Shown here: piece after piece, positions 1 to 12,732 of the stretch
Position numbering within the stretch: position 1 is the stretch's first letter
Layout of the letters: each line of letters opens with the position of its first letter
Source: Prorocentrum cordatum
Lineage: Eukaryota; Sar; Dinophyceae; Prorocentrales; Prorocentraceae
Assembly (NCBI GenBank): GCA_963575745.1
Contig: CAUYUJ010018872.1
Coordinates: 100,001 to 164,000, forward strand
Direction: 5' to 3'
DNA length: 64,000 bases
Notes under the pieces: generated by a model
Database searches by the model: none
Told to the model about the DNA's origin: nothing
Seen by the model: only the letters and a program-made list of their open reading frames with translations
Made by a program: the position numbers and the translations under genes

Positions 1-19
1 ACCCGCCGTCGCCGTCACC

Positions 20-89
20 GTGACCGTCACCGTCGCCGTCGCTGTCGCCGTCGCCGTCGACATCGCCGCCGCCGCCGCCGCCGCCGTCG

Positions 90-144
<55 letters not shown>

Positions 145-160
145 TGCCGTATCCGTGGCC
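20..160. repeat. GTC/CCG trinucleotide microsatellite
   Basis: Runs of GTC and CCG triplets, almost pure GTC over about 85-143. It is open in several frames on both strands only because triplet repeats lack stops, so it is not treated as coding. Confidence 0.9.
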
Positions 161-921
161 GTGACCGTGGCCGTCACCTCCGCAAGCGCCCTCCCTCCGA
201 AATCGCCCCCCCAATCCTGCCAGGACACCCATTCGTGCGGGGATTTCGGGGCGAATGTGACCGTGGCGACGAAGCGTTTCCTGGGAGACGCAGAATGGGC
301 TGAGAGGCAACGACAATCCTCCTCCTAGTCCTCCTCGTCGACGCCGTCGTCATCGTCCGACCAAGCTTTGATCAGAACCGTTCCCTGGACCCGTTCGGGG
401 ATCCATCCCACGCACAAATTCGAAACGCATCCAGATGGCGCGGCCGGAACGCCAGGACACCTCTGACGACGACGACGACGTCGTCGTGGACGCTGGCGTC
501 GTCGTCGCCGCAGTTTTTTGGTATGATCGTTTGCTGCCACACGTGCGCCGAAATTTTAGTTTTGCGCGACCACGACCCCACCTCGCTCGCAACGATTCCG
601 AAATCTGGGTGGTATAGCCACGCACGCTGTGGGTAGGCACGGTCCACAAGAAATGGACGCAAGACGAAAAGGATGCAATCCGCTGGCCCCCTTGTGGGGC
701 CACCAGGCTGCGAGGCGCGTGATTCGCAGTTTCCTGTACCAGTTGTAGTTTGTAGTTTCCAGTGTTACAGTTCTGCTTCTTGCTGGTTACTGTAACTAGT
801 TGACTTCTTGCTGGTTACTGTAACTAATTGATTGACCGCGCGAAGGGGGGGGAGGCCCAAACGGGATTTTTAGCACCTCCTGGGCGCGTTGTCTGAATTG
901 CTGGGGGAGGCTCGAAATCGA
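161..921. other. gene-free stretch with a 28-bp direct duplication
   Basis: No coding sequence recognised. A short GAC-rich run lies near 465-500. A 28-bp unit beginning CTTCTTGCTGGTTACTGTAA occurs twice head to tail at 776-803 and 804-831 with few differences. Confidence 0.6.
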
Positions 922-1380
922 CACCCCTCACGCAGATCCGCGGGGTCAGGGTCCAAAAACACATGGGATTTGCCACATTTCTGAAATTCGGTGCCACCCC
1001 TCACGCAGATCCGCGGGGTCAGGGTCCAAAAACACATTGGATTTGCCACATTTCTGAAATTCGGTGCCACCCCTCACGCAGATCCGCGGGGTCAGGGTCC
1101 ACAAACACGTGGGAGTTGCCACATTTCTCAAAATTCGGTGCCACCCCTCACGCAGATCCGCGGGGTCAGGGTCCAAAAACACATGGGATTTGCCACATTT
1201 CTGAAATTCGGTGCCACCCCTCACGCAGATCCGCGGGGTCAGGGTCCAAAAACACATTGGATTTGCCACATTTCTGAAATTCGGTGCCACCCCTCACGCA
1301 GATCCGCGGGGTCAGGGTCCAAAAACACAGGGGATTTGCTACATTTCTGAAATTCGGTGCCACCCCTCACGCACATCCAT
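922..1380 (+). repeat. 73-bp tandem array, about 6.3 copies
   Basis: Units begin CACCCCTCACGCAGATCCGC at 922, 995, 1068, 1142, 1215, 1288 and 1361, a spacing of 73, 73, 74, 73, 73 and 73 bases. Copies are nearly identical and the last is truncated after about 19 bases. The 73-base period is one more than a multiple of three, so the array reads open in many frames; those readings are artefacts. Confidence 0.97.
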
Positions 1381-1799
1381 CGCAAGGCGTGGTAAGCCAA
1401 ACTGCGAGTACTCCCTCGGCCCTTTAATCCCAAGGTGTGGTAACCAAGCGCGTAAACCATACACGTATTACCAATCGCCCTGTGTGGTAACCCCTCTTGT
1501 GATCAGTTGGTTTTGCCGATTGCGAATCGGCCTCGCATGAAGATCCGATACTGCTGCACGACAGCGCCAAAGCCTCATGACTTAGCTCTTCCATGGCCCA
1601 TTCTCCGGTAGAGGGGGCCGGCGGCAGGGGGCGAAACCCTTACGGATAAACGGACGTTCTAATGAACAGCGACACGAAGGTTAACAACATTGAGCAGTGG
1701 GCGCGTTACCTGGCCAGGCTGCGAAAAGCATCGGAAGGCACAGGCAACGGCAAGGATGGGGTGAAGGAGGCGAAGCAGATACCGCTCGAGTCTGGTGCT
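1381..1799. other. gene-free spacer
   Basis: Contains three scattered copies of a GTGTGGTAA-like motif between 1390 and 1492. Nothing else recognised. Confidence 0.5.
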
Positions 1800-4700
1800 C
1801 AAGCGGGTCCGTCGCGCACGCGATGGCACTCAATAGTTGATGGGGTGCTCTGCTGACCGCGCGCGTGACAGATGGGGTGCTCTACTGCGAAAAGCTTGGA
1901 ACTGCGAGTTCGGCTACACGCGCAATCCGCCCACCCGCCCACTCGCAAGTTGGTTTGCAAAGGCCATGCGGCGGCGATGGCGATGAGTATCCCGCGCATG
2001 CTCTCGCGCGCACTGGCCAGCTAATGTAGCGCGACCGACGCGGCCGCAATGACGGCGACCGCTGGGCACATGCCGACAGGCACCCCAACGCGAGTCGATG
2101 ACCTGGGCGGGCACGGTCATGGATGAGCGCAGCGATGACGGTGGCAAACATGACGATGACGCCTGCAAGTCCAATGATGGCGCCGGTGCTGACACACGCC
2201 GACGACGATGGCGGCGCCCGCGCGTCGGCGATGGAGGTGTTGGACGGAGTTCGACACGCGCACGCGGCAGACGCGTGAAAAAAGCCCGCGTGGTTTGTGC
2301 AACAAAGATCGCACCCTCCCCCAGCGCGGCGCGCAAGGGCGTTCGAACGATTCCGACATGCGCGCGCGAGAGGCCCGTCTGCTCACATGTGGTGGCAAGT
2401 GCTCCACAACGAAATGGTTCCCATGCTCCATGTGAATGCGCGAGATCGCGCGCGCAGACTTTTTAATGGGAAACAGGCGTTGCAAAATCATGTGGTCTTA
2501 TGCGTTTTCGACGCATTTCGATTTAGAACTCCAAGCGAAACCCGCCTAAGGTTTTGGAAGGATTGTGGCGCGCGCGCGACGACGCGCGCTCGCACTTCGC
2601 CCCATCTGTTCAGGGGGGGTTCGCGACAGCACGCGCGCGAATGCGCTCGGATGATGCCCACGTGCGCGCGCGAGGGGCGCGTTTGGTAGAGTGTGTGAAC
2701 GCGGCGAAAAGCCAGGGCTATCCTGAGAGTTCGCAAGAGCACCAACGCCAGCTTCCTCTAACACTTCTGGTACGTAGCCAAGGGTTGCGCATGTACTTTC
2801 GGGGCGCTCGGTTTAAACAACTCGTGCGGCCCCACGGTTTTGGTCTAAAAATTCGGGCGCGCTCGCGCGACGGCGCGCACGCGTGCACCTCGAACCTCTG
2901 CCGTTTGTAAGATATTCTTGGAACCTGATGATTCCGGGCAAACGAATGCGCGCGCGCTGTGTTTGTTGCAGCGAGTGGATGGAAGAACCGATAAGGCGCT
3001 GCATCGGATGGAGCGAATTCACCGTTAAGTCCTGGGGGGGGGGGGGGGGGGGGGGGGGGCAGCGGCTCGGTTTTAACGATCGCCTTGGAAGGTGCAATCT
3101 ACAGGGTGCAATTGCGGCGGCGTTTTCGATGAGTGCGTGGCGTTGGCGGGTGCATCTCTGCGGCGGCGCCAACCCGAACGCGCGCGCGCAGCGGCCAGCT
3201 AGTTTGGCGCAGCTGGCGCGGGCGGCGGCGGCGCGGCGGCTGAGCGCGTCCCAGCGGGCACATCAGTGCGAGTCGGCGACTTGGGCGGGCGCGGTATCGC
3301 GGCAACGTCGATGATGATAGTAACGGCACTGGCCCAATAACGGCAACGACGACGGCGCGACCAGCGGCGGCGCAGATGCCGATCGCGCCGACGACGGCGA
3401 CGGCGCCCTCGCGTCGGCGAAGAAGACTTCGGAAAGAGTTCGACATGCGCGCGCGGCCGACGCACGAATGGCCCGCACGGTAGCATTTGACGCGGATCGC
3501 GCCCCCCACAGCGCGGCGCGAGGGGCCCGGTTGGCAGAGTTCACATGTTCTGAAAAGTTCGCAAGGGCGCGAGCGCAAGCTTCTTTGAACACTGGCGTTG
3601 CAAAGCCATGAGCTTTATAAGTTGTTTTGGACACTCGGTTCTGCAATCGTTACGAAAACGAAGGTCTTTGACGGATTTCGGCACGCGCGCGCAAGGATGT
3701 GAGCGCGCGCGCCCCGTCTCCTGTTTTGCAAGAGGATTCTCGCGATGGCCCGCGCGCAAGGGCGTTCGAACGATTTCAACGCGCGCGCGCAAGGCCCGCT
3801 TGGCGGCGTGATCAAATGTTAACGAAATTTACAAAGTACGGCGTTTTTATTATTTTTTACAAAAAAAGAGCGCGCGCGCGCCAGCGTTCCTTGCAAGTCC
3901 ACGTTGCAAAACTCGATGTTATTCTCAAAGTGTTTCAGCCGCTCGATTCTGACATCCTTGCGAAACCGACGGTGTTCGCGTGCGCACTTCGCCCCATCTG
4001 TTGCAAGAGATTGTTGGGAACTGATGATTTGTGATATGCACATGCGCGCGCATTATATGTTTTGCTGAGGGTGGCTCGAGGGGCGGATGCTGGCCCCCCT
4101 GGGGCGTGGAGATGGGACAGCAACAACTGCGAATTGCAATGCGAAGCTCTGACTTGGCGAGCCCGCCCTCGGGAGGGTGGTAGAATCTATTCTCTTAACA
4201 TGGGAGAATGTGAGTAGTGCTACGCATGCAGTGCAATCTATGTTGTGCAACCTACGTGGTGCAATCTACGTGGTGTGCTTGACTTTACCAGACGAGCTGA
4301 CGCATTCCATGCTCTTGCAAACATCCCGCCCACCCACCAGCAACTTGGCTTGCAAAACCCAAACGGTGGCAATTGCGATGGGTGCTCGGCGTTGGCTGGT
4401 GCATCTCTGCGGCCGCGCCAACCCAAGCGCGCGGGTGCGGTAGCATGGCGACGTCGACGATGGTAGACGCGATGATGATGATAGCGACGCGTGTGACGAT
4501 GCTGACCGCGCCACAGACGACGCCGGTGGCGATTGCGACGAGCGCGCTTGGCGTTGGCTGGTGCATCTCTGCGGCAGCGCCAACCCATGCGCGCGCAGCG
4601 GCCAGCTAGTTTGGCGCGGCCGACGCGGCCGCGGTGGCGCTGACCGCTGGGCACATCCCAGCGGGCACTTCAATGCGAGTCGGCGACTTAAGCGAGCGCG

Positions 4701-7700
4701 GTATCATGGCGACGTCGACTGCGGTGGACACGACGATGATAGAAGCGACGTCGCTGACGATGTCGGCGACGACGACGGCGCGGTGGGCGCGGGCGCCGAT
4801 GCTGATCGCGCCGGCGACGAGGACGGCGCCCTCGCGTCGGCGAAGAAAGTTCGGGAAAGAGTTTGACATGCCCGCGCGTCCGACGCACTAGAGTGGCACG
4901 CATGAAATCATTCGGCATGGATCGCGCCCCCCCCCTCCCCCCCCCCCCAGCACGCGCGCGAGGGCGCGCGAATGATTTCGGCGCGCGGCGCCAGGAGGCC
5001 CGCTTGGCAGAATCCCATGACAATGTTGAGACACCTCTGGCTGTCGCAAAGATTCGCAACATCGCCAGCACACGCTTTTTGAACACTGGCGTTGCGAAAC
5101 CATGCGTTTTCATATGTTGTTTGGACACTCGGTTGTGGGATCTTTACGACACCGAAGGTTCTTCATGTATTGCGGCACGCGCGCGCGACGACGCGCGCGC
5201 GCGTTCTTCGTCTCTTCTTTGTTTGGGCACAGGGTTATCGCGACGGCGCGCGCGCAGGAGCGTTCGAACGATTTCGTTGCGCGCGCGCGAAGCCCATTCG
5301 GTAGCACGTGTTGAACAAACTGAGAAACCAATGATTTGCTCTAAGATTCGCAAAAACGCGGCAAAGCTTGTTTGATAATCCGCGTTGCGAAACTATGCGG
5401 TTTGTTGTTTGGCACTTGGTTTTGAAATCCTGACGATGCCCCAGGTTTGTGAAGGATTTCGGCACGCGCGCACGACGACGCGAGCGCGTGCGCATTTCGT
5501 TTCATTCGGTTGCAAGGGATTAGCTGAGAATGCTCGATGAACGCGTGCGCGCGCATAATATTTTTTTTTTTGCAGAAGATGACGGGGGGGGTCGACCCCG
5601 GCTGGGCTGAGATGGTACCGATACTCATCTAGGATGGACGATGGGGCAGTACCAGATGGAATTTGCAACGCCACAAGGTGCACCGATAAAGCCAGTGGGT
5701 GGGGTCCTAACTTGGTTTAGAAAGGAGAATTGACTGCCCTGCACCGCGCTTGACCACCCCCACTGCTGCGGCGGCGATTGCGATAAGTGCTCGGCGTTGG
5801 CTGGTGCATCTCCGCGGCCGCGCCAGCCCATGCGCGCGCGCAGCGACCAGCTAGCTTCGCGCAATCGACGCGGCCGCGGTGGCGCTGACCGCTGAGCGCA
5901 TTCCAGCGGGCACTTCAATGCGAATCGGCGACTTGGGCGGGCGCGGTATTATGACCACGTCGACAATGGTCGACGCGATGATGATAGCAGCGACGCCGGT
6001 GGCGATGCTGACCGCGCCAACCCAAGCACGCGCGCGAAGCGGTCAGCTTGTGTGGCGCGACCGACGCGGCCGCGGTGGCGCTGGCCGCTGAGCGCATCCC
6101 AGCGGACACTTCAGTTCGACTCGGCGACTTGGGCGGGCGCGGCAATGCGGCGACGTCGACTGCGGTAGACACTACGATGATAGCAATGCTGCCAGCGATG
6201 TCGAAACCGACGACTGCGCGGCCAGCGCGGGCGCCGATGCTGGCCGCGCCGGCGACGACGACGGCGTCGCCCTCGCGTCGGCGATGAAGGGTCGGAGAAG
6301 AGTTCGACATGCGCGCGCTGCCGACGCGCGAGAGTCGCCCGCGCGGAATTATTCGACACGGGTCGCGCCCCCCCAGCGCGCGCGCGCTAGGGCGAGCGAA
6401 TGATTCCAGCACGCAGCGCGAGAGGCCCATTTGGCATAATTTTATGACAATGTTTAAAAATCGACGGTTCTCTTAAGCAGTCGCCAAAGAGCGTGCGCAC
6501 GCTTCCTTGAAAACTGACGTTGCGATGCCATTTTTCCGCATGCCCGATTGAATTCGCAAGAAACCGAAACTTTCTGACGGATTTCAGCGCGCGTGCACTT
6601 CGACTCATCCGTGGCAGAGGATTCTCGCGCGACTGCGCGCGCGCAAGGGCGTTCGAATGATTGCGACATGCGCGCGCGTAGCACGCTCTGAGCATGTGTT
6701 TCTAGACATGTGGAAACGATGGCTCCCTGGGCAATTCGCAAAAACGAGCGGGCATTTCTTGCAAATCCGCGTTGCGACCCTCTTTGTTTCTACATGGTGC
6801 GTGGGCGCTCGGCGTTGAAACTCCAGCGAAACCCGAGGTAATTGAAGGGTTCCGGCGCGCGCGCGACGACGCGCGCGCGTGCGCTTCGCGGCGTTCTTTT
6901 GCAAGAGATTTTCGAAAACTGCTGATTTTTGAGAAGCGAGTGCGCGCGCACAATATTTCGGGCACGGGGTGGCGGGGGGGAGGCGGGCGCCGCCCCCCTA
7001 GGGATGACGCGAATTTGAATTAGTGTCCAGGATGAGCGATGGGGCAGAATCATTGGCAAATTGCAATACGAAGAAGAGGATCAATAATCCCGGGAAGGGG
7101 GATGGGGGTGGAGACTATTCTCTGTGCGAAAAGAGAAATAAAAATTACGCGCGAATTGCACATTCCACGATCTTAGAAACACCTCGCCCACCCACCCGCA
7201 ACTTGGCTTGCAAAGGACACGCGCGGCTGCGATTGCGATGAGTGCTCGGCGGACGCGCAAACCCGAGCGCGCGCGCGCAGCGGCAGGCTAGCTCGGCGCG
7301 ACCGACGCGGCCGCGGCGGCGCTGACCGCTGGGAACATCCCAGCGGGCACTTCAGTGCGAGTCGGCGACTTCGGCGGGCGCTGCACCATAGCAACGTCGA
7401 CAACAATAGACGCGACGCTGATAGCAGCGATGCCGTCGGCGACGTTGACGACGACGGCGGCGCGGCCAGCGCGGGCGCCGATGCGGATCGCGCCGACGAC
7501 GGTGACGGCGCCTTCGCGTCGGCGGTGAAGGTTTGGACAATCACAGTCTGAGGAGGCTCTTCTCCTGTCAGCAGTGGACTTGCATGTGTGTGTGTGTGCG
7601 TGTGCAAGAGTTCGACACGCGCGCGGCCGACGCGCGAGAGTGGCCCGCACGGCATTCTACAAAACGGATCGCCCCCCCCCCAAAAAAAAAACTCGCGCAA

Positions 7701-8334
7701 GGTCGCCCGAATGATTTTGGCGCGTGGCGCCGGGGGCCTAGTCGGCCAAATTCCATGACAAGTGTGAAAAAGAAAAAGGGTTGTGCATCCCACAAAAAAA
7801 AAAAGAAACGCGAGAGCGCGGGCGCGCGCCTTCTTGAAAACAGATGTTGCGAAACCATGTGCGTTTGCATGTTCATTGAACACTCGGCTCGGCCACCGCC
7901 GCGAAACCAAAAATTTGGTTTGACTGGTTTCGGCACGCGCGCGCGATGACGCGCGCGCGTGCAATTCGCCTCGGTTCTTGCTGAAAGGATTCTCGCGACG
8001 GAACGCGCGCAGGGGCGTTCGAGCGATTTCCATGTGCGCGCGCGAAGCCCGTTTGGTGGCATTTTCCAGCAACCATGAACAACCATGTTTTTTCTCCGAA
8101 TTCGCAAATGCGCGCGGAAAATTGTCTTAAACACCCGCGCTGCGAAACCTTCTCCATATCGACAAAAAAAAGGTGCTCATTTTGAAATCCTTGCAAACGA
8201 ATGGTGTTTGGAGGATTTCGGCGCGCGCGCGAAAACGCGCGCGTGCGCTTCGTCGCCGGCGTCGCAGGGGGGTCCTTGAACACTGATGATTGTTGATAAC
8301 TGAATGCGCGCTTAGCATTTGTTGCGGGGGATGG

Positions 8335-8335
<1 letters not shown>
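1800..8335. repeat. degenerate large tandem repeat, units about 1.0-1.5 kb (left block)
   Basis: A recurring landmark resembling GTCGGCGACTTGGGCGGGCG occurs near 2092, 3270, 4677, 5922, 6120 (a local duplication) and 7359. Each is followed by a GACGATG-rich segment, an ACATGCGCGCG segment, a GTTGCGAAACCATG segment and a GCGCGCGCGACGACGCGCGCGC segment. Unit boundaries are marked by G runs (3036-3059, 5585, 6968, 8336) and by GGATGGACGATGGGGCAG-like text (5633, 7029). Copies are strongly diverged. The alternation of CG-rich islands gives many short open frames, none convincing as genes. Confidence 0.75.

Positions 8336-8367
<32 letters not shown>
8336..8367 (+). repeat. poly(G) run of 32
   Basis: Uninterrupted G homopolymer at the right edge of the large tandem repeat block. 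Shorter G runs occur at the other unit boundaries. Confidence 0.9.
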
Positions 8368-8449
8368 CTGTCTCTGCCCATCCCGAGCGACACTTTACAA
8401 CCGAGATAAGTTTCGCAAGGAATCGGCGCCCATCGCGTTCCTGTTGATA

Positions 8450-8560
8450 ACGACCACTGTACAACCACAAAAATCCACTTTACAACCAGAACGACCCACT
8501 TTACAACCCAGACGGGGCTCTTGGCAACCAGAACGGCCACTTTAGAACCACTCCTCAGAA
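8450..8560 (+). repeat. short tandem repeat, CCACTTTACAACCAGAACG-like units
   Basis: About five imperfect units of 20-30 bases containing CACTTTACAACC or a close variant. The reverse complement of the same motif makes up the array at 11139-11250, so the two arrays flank the inserted block in opposite orientation. Confidence 0.7.
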
Positions 8561-8579
8561 GCGCGCGCGCGCTCTGCAG

Positions 8580-9150
8580 GGGCTTCTGAAGCTTCTGAGC
8601 ATCTGCGCGATGTGCAGACGCATCTGGGCGCCTGAGCGCTTCGCAGGGGGCATCTGAGCGCCTGAGCGCTCTGCAGCGGCCTCTGAACGCCTGAGCTCTC
8701 TGCGAAGGCACCTGAGCGCTATGCAGAGGCATCTGAGCGCCTGGGCACTTTGCGGAGGCTACTGAGCGCCTGAGCGTTTTGCAAAGGCATTTGGGCGCCT
8801 GGGCTTTCTGCATATGTTTTCTGAGCGCCTGAGCGCTTTGCAGCGGCCTCTGAGCGCCTGAGCTCTCTGCGAAGGCACCTGAGTGCCTGAGCGCTATGCA
8901 GAGGCATCTGAGCGCCTGAGCACTTTGTGGAGGCTACTGAGCGCCTGAGCGATTTGCAAAGGCATTTGAGCGCCTGGGCTTTCTGCATATGTTGTCTGAG
9001 CGCCTGGGCGCTCTGCAAAGGCATCTGCGCGCCTGAGAGCTCCGCAAAGGCCACTGACCAGTTGGGGGGTTCGCAAAGGCGCCTGAGCGCCCGAGCGCTC
9101 GGCAGAGGCTTCCGAGCGCCTGGGCGCTCTGAAGCCTCTGCCAAGCGAAA
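8580..9150. repeat. tandem array, roughly 30-bp units GAGCGCCTGAGCGCTNTGCA
   Basis: Repeated text of the form TCTGAGCGCCTGAGCGCTCT followed by GCAGAGGCAT, with variants TTTGCAAAGGCATTTG and TTTCTGCATATG. The variant order recurs (8770-8820 resembles 8950-8998), which suggests a higher-order unit of about 180 bp. Open frames on the minus strand are repeat translations. Confidence 0.85.
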
Positions 9151-9179
9151 GCACAAACTGCGTGCGAAGGAAAAAACAA

Positions 9180-10245
9180 AAACACATTGACATCCGCATG
9201 CGTTGACTCGAATTTAACCAACGATTCACGGGCTCTTTCCGCCCTCCTGGGTACACATGCTTCCGCAATTGCGCAACCATACGTTTTCGCGATTGCCAGA
9301 CAATGGGGCGCAAGGACAAACATGGCCTATAGTGCATTAAGTAACATCGAAGTGGAATGCACATGCGTTGGCTCGAATTTTACAAAACGCCTTATTGGCC
9401 GGCGCGCGTGCTTCCGCGAATCCGAAAACATGCGGTTTTGTCATTGTCGGACGATTAAGCGCGAGGACGAAAATTGTATCTGAGGCCAAAAACAACACAT
9501 TGGCATCCACACGTAGTAGCTCGAATGTTACCATTGATGTCTTGCCCACATTTCCGCCCTCCAGGGCACGCATTCTCGCAATTGCGAAGACCTGCAGTTT
9601 TCGTGATTGTCAGACGATGAGGCGCGAGGACAAACATGGCTCATGATTCCAAAAACCGCAAGTTGAAATCCACATGTATTGGCTCGGGTGTTATCATCGA
9701 TTTCGTTTCCACATGTCCGTCCTCCTGGGTATGCATGCGGCAGCGAATGCGAAACCATAGGTTTTTGTTATTGCCAGGCGATGAATCGCGAGGGCAAAAG
9801 TAGTCTGTGCGGTCGAACACATAAATTGAAACCCGCATTTTCAAGCTAGAACTTTACCAATGGTTTCTTGGCCACATGTATGCCCTCCTGGGTACGCATG
9901 CTTCCGCACTTTCGAACACAAAATGGTTTTTGTTGTAGCAAGACAATAAGGCGCGCAACAACCACTTGAAATCCACATGCACTGGATAGAAAAAAACAAT
10001 GATTGCTTCGCCACATTACCGTTTTTCCTGGGCGCGCATGCTTCCGCACATGCGAAAACACACGTTTGCGTCGTTGCCATACGATGAGACGCGAGGGCAA
10101 TATAAATTTATGATGCAACGAACTATGGCATCCGCATGCGTTGGCTAGAATGTTACGAACGACTTCTTGGCTACATGACCCCCCCTATCCTGGGAGTGCG
10201 CGTGTTTATCTGCGTCTTTTTCGGCAAACGCTTCTAGAAAAAACA
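9180..10245. repeat. about 160-bp tandem array, seven diverged copies
   Basis: The marker GCGTTGGCTCGAATTTTAC or a variant occurs at about 9205, 9371, 9519, 9682, 9845, 9985 and 10144, a spacing of 140-166. Each unit also carries CCTCCTGGGTACGCATGCTTCCGC-like text and a GATTGCCAGACGATGAGGCGC-like segment. The high divergence implies an old array. Confidence 0.85.
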
Positions 10246-11138
10246 GGATTTTCATGCAGACGTTTGGGGCTCCAGGAAACGATGTAAATTGATGGCACGG
10301 ATGTCAAACAAACTTACACCGCCCAGGCCTGTCATCAGCCTGTACCGGGATGATTTCTATTGGATGTCACTTGGATTCCAATTTCTCTTTCTGGATCCCG
10401 CAAAGATGCCCATTGTCCGGAAGGACATCCTGCAGACGCGATGCATGGATGTGATTTGCCGGTTTCTCGTTGGTGACCGCCGCTGTCCATGCGCAGCATA
10501 CTCGCATGGATGCTTGCATGAATGCTGGCCGGATTCCGCATGGATTTGTCCCTTTTTCCAGCGACCGTATTCCATGTGATTTTACATTGCTCTGCAGCGG
10601 GGGAAATTCCGACAGAATCCACACAGGGATCCAAATCAATGTTTGTTGTTTCGTTCTATTGGTCGCGCCGCAGAATCCATGCGTAAATCCACGCCCCCGA
10701 TGGAGGATCCATACAGAATCCACTCAGAATCCATACTGCAGAATACCCTGCATGACCATTGGGTTCCCCGCAGCATTTCAATAGGAAGGTTCCTCGATCG
10801 TATTCCAGTGGAGTTTCCATTCGTTTTCCATTAGGACGGGCCGCAAAGGGTTTTAATCTGAAACGCCCCCTACCGGATTCCAATTGGACACCCGTGAGCC
10901 ACATATCGAGGAATCTTGTTGGATACCAATAGGGTTTATTTGGTACCAACAAGATCCCAGTGGGAAGGGTGCCGCTAGGATTCCAATCGAATGTTTGTTG
11001 CATACCATTAGGAATCTGCCATTTCACAGATTCTGGCTTCAGACGGGTCACGTTACAACCAGCACGCTTCAGAGAGCGTAATGTCTCCCTTACGTGGCCC
11101 CACCAAGATATCGGAAATTGAAGAAGATGTGTCGCTCA
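10246..11138. other. gene-free stretch, GGATTCC-rich
   Basis: Contains many copies of CAGAATCCA, GGATTCCA and TGGATCC-like text (for example 10700-10745 and 10868-10990), probably a very diverged minisatellite. No gene recognised. Confidence 0.45.
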
Positions 11139-11250
11139 TGTGTGTTTACTCGCCTGGTTGCAGAATGGCCCTCCTGGTTGCACAGTGCCCTTCTGGGAAA
11201 ACCCATGGTGGTTGTAAAATGGCCGCTCTGGTTGCAGTGTGACCCACATG
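11139..11250 (-). repeat. short tandem repeat, GGTTGCAGAATGGCCCTCCT-like units
   Basis: About four units of 22-28 bases. On the minus strand they read as the CCACTTTACAACCAGA motif of 8450-8560. Confidence 0.65.
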
Positions 11251-11280
11251 CGGGGGGGGGGGGTCGGACGTCGCCTCCCT

Positions 11281-12420
11281 AGGATGGTGTGGTTTCGTTT
11301 TTTTTAGGATGGACGACGGGGCGATACCACATTGAAATCGCGATGCGAAAGGGGGGTCGATAATCCCGGGGGCGGGGGAGGGGGGGGGGAGAGTCTATGC
11401 TGCTTTCAGAAAGGCGAAACTATGCTGTGCAACCTGTGCTGCGCAATAGGCGATAGGTGGCGTAACCGACGTTGCGCAATGAGTTTCTGTTCGCAACGAG
11501 TTGCCAACTCCACTGCTCGCGCAATCAACCCACCCACGCGCCTGCACCTTGCTTTGCAACGCCCATGCGCGGCGGCGCTGACGCGCGGGTACTTCGGCGG
11601 GAGTCGGCGATCCGGGCGGGCGCGGTATCATGGCGACGTCGGCAACGGCAATGATTGTAGCGATTCTTGCGTCGACGATGGCGGCGACGACGGCAAGGTC
11701 AATGACGGCGCTGATGCTGATCGCGCCGATGACGACGACGGTGTCCACGTGTCGGTGATGAAGGTTGTGATAAGGATTTCGGCATGCGCGCGCGGCCGAC
11801 GGGCGCCAGTGGCCCGCACGGAATTATGTGGCAAGCTAGTGCCCCCCAGCACGCGCGCAAGGGCGTTCGAATGATTTTAACATGCGCGGTCCATACGCAC
11901 GTTTGGTCGCATGTGATGAAAAGCTTGAAAGGTAAACTGATCTTCGAAAGAATTCGAAAACTCGCACGCGCAGACCTTCTCTTGGATTGTCGTGTTGCAA
12001 ACCCATGTTTGTAAATAGTTATGTTTGTTTTTTCGGGGCAAACCGATGGTGTTTGACAATTGTTGGCATGCAAACGCGACGACGCGCGCGAATGCGCTTC
12101 AACCCATGTGTTGCAAGGGGTTCTTGAACACGGATGCGTTTTGATAAACAGGCGTGTGCACACAGTGTTTGAATTGAAAAAGATGGGTGTGGGGGTCGAT
12201 ACGGGCTGGGCTCGGATCATATGATTTCATTATTAGAATGCGAGATGGGGCATCATCGCATAGATTGCATATCCCCAGGGGGTACTGTCAAATCCGCCCT
12301 TGGAAGGGTGGTATAATCAATAATTTATATTTACGCATTATCAAAATAGAGACAATCTACGTGGTGCAATCTGCGCTGTCCAACATATATGCTGCTATCT
12401 ATGTAGAGCAACCTATGTGG
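11281..12420. repeat. large tandem repeat, right block (one copy plus a truncated copy)
   Basis: The landmarks of the 1.8-8.3 kb repeat reappear here: GGATGGACGACGGGGC at 11309, GGCGATCCGGGCGGGCGCGG near 11604, the GTTGCAAACCCATG segment near 11993, then the start of a further unit at about 12180-12420 whose CTACGTGGTGCAATCT text matches 4250-4275. The 8.34-11.28 kb block therefore interrupts this array. Confidence 0.65.
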
Positions 12421-12588
12421 CGGCGACGAGGCGGCGACGGCGCGGCGACGTCAGCAGCATAGCCGGCAGACCGACAGACAGGCCCATACGACGGGCGGCG
12501 ACGAGGCGGCGACAGACAGGCCCAGCTCCTCAGTAACTTAGTAACAAATGAGACCTTTGAGTGCAAGCACTGCGTGGGGAATAAAAAT
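12421..12588. other. GGCGGCGACGAGG-rich spacer
   Basis: A segment reading GGCGGCGACGAGGCGGCGAC occurs twice (about 12421 and 12496) with GACAGACAGGCCCA beside it. No gene seen. Confidence 0.5.
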
Positions 12589-12732
12589 TGGCGGAGGTCC
12601 ACGCGGATTTCTTGGATCAACGCTGGACCCCTCCGTCTCCTTGGTGGGCGGAGGGCGCCGCAAGCGGCGCCAAAGGCGCCGCCAGGGGGGGGCCCAGCGC
12701 CAACCGAGAGATCCACGCGGTCCCCCGAAGGT
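12589..12732. mobile_element. fold-back (MITE-like) element, copy 1
   Basis: The left arm starts GGCGGAGGTCCACGCGGATT. The right arm ends with the imperfect reverse complement (ATCCACGCGGTCCCCCGAAG), giving arms of about 36 bases around a GGCGCC-rich core. The GGATCTCTCGG and GGTCC blocks are shared with the element at 14839-14935, so they form one family. It has no coding capacity and would be non-autonomous. Confidence 0.6.

Noticed and set aside
9180-10245. Regular repeats considered as a CRISPR array
   Set aside because: Units are about 160 bp, diverged along their whole length, with no short conserved repeat and unique spacers, in apparently nuclear eukaryotic DNA.
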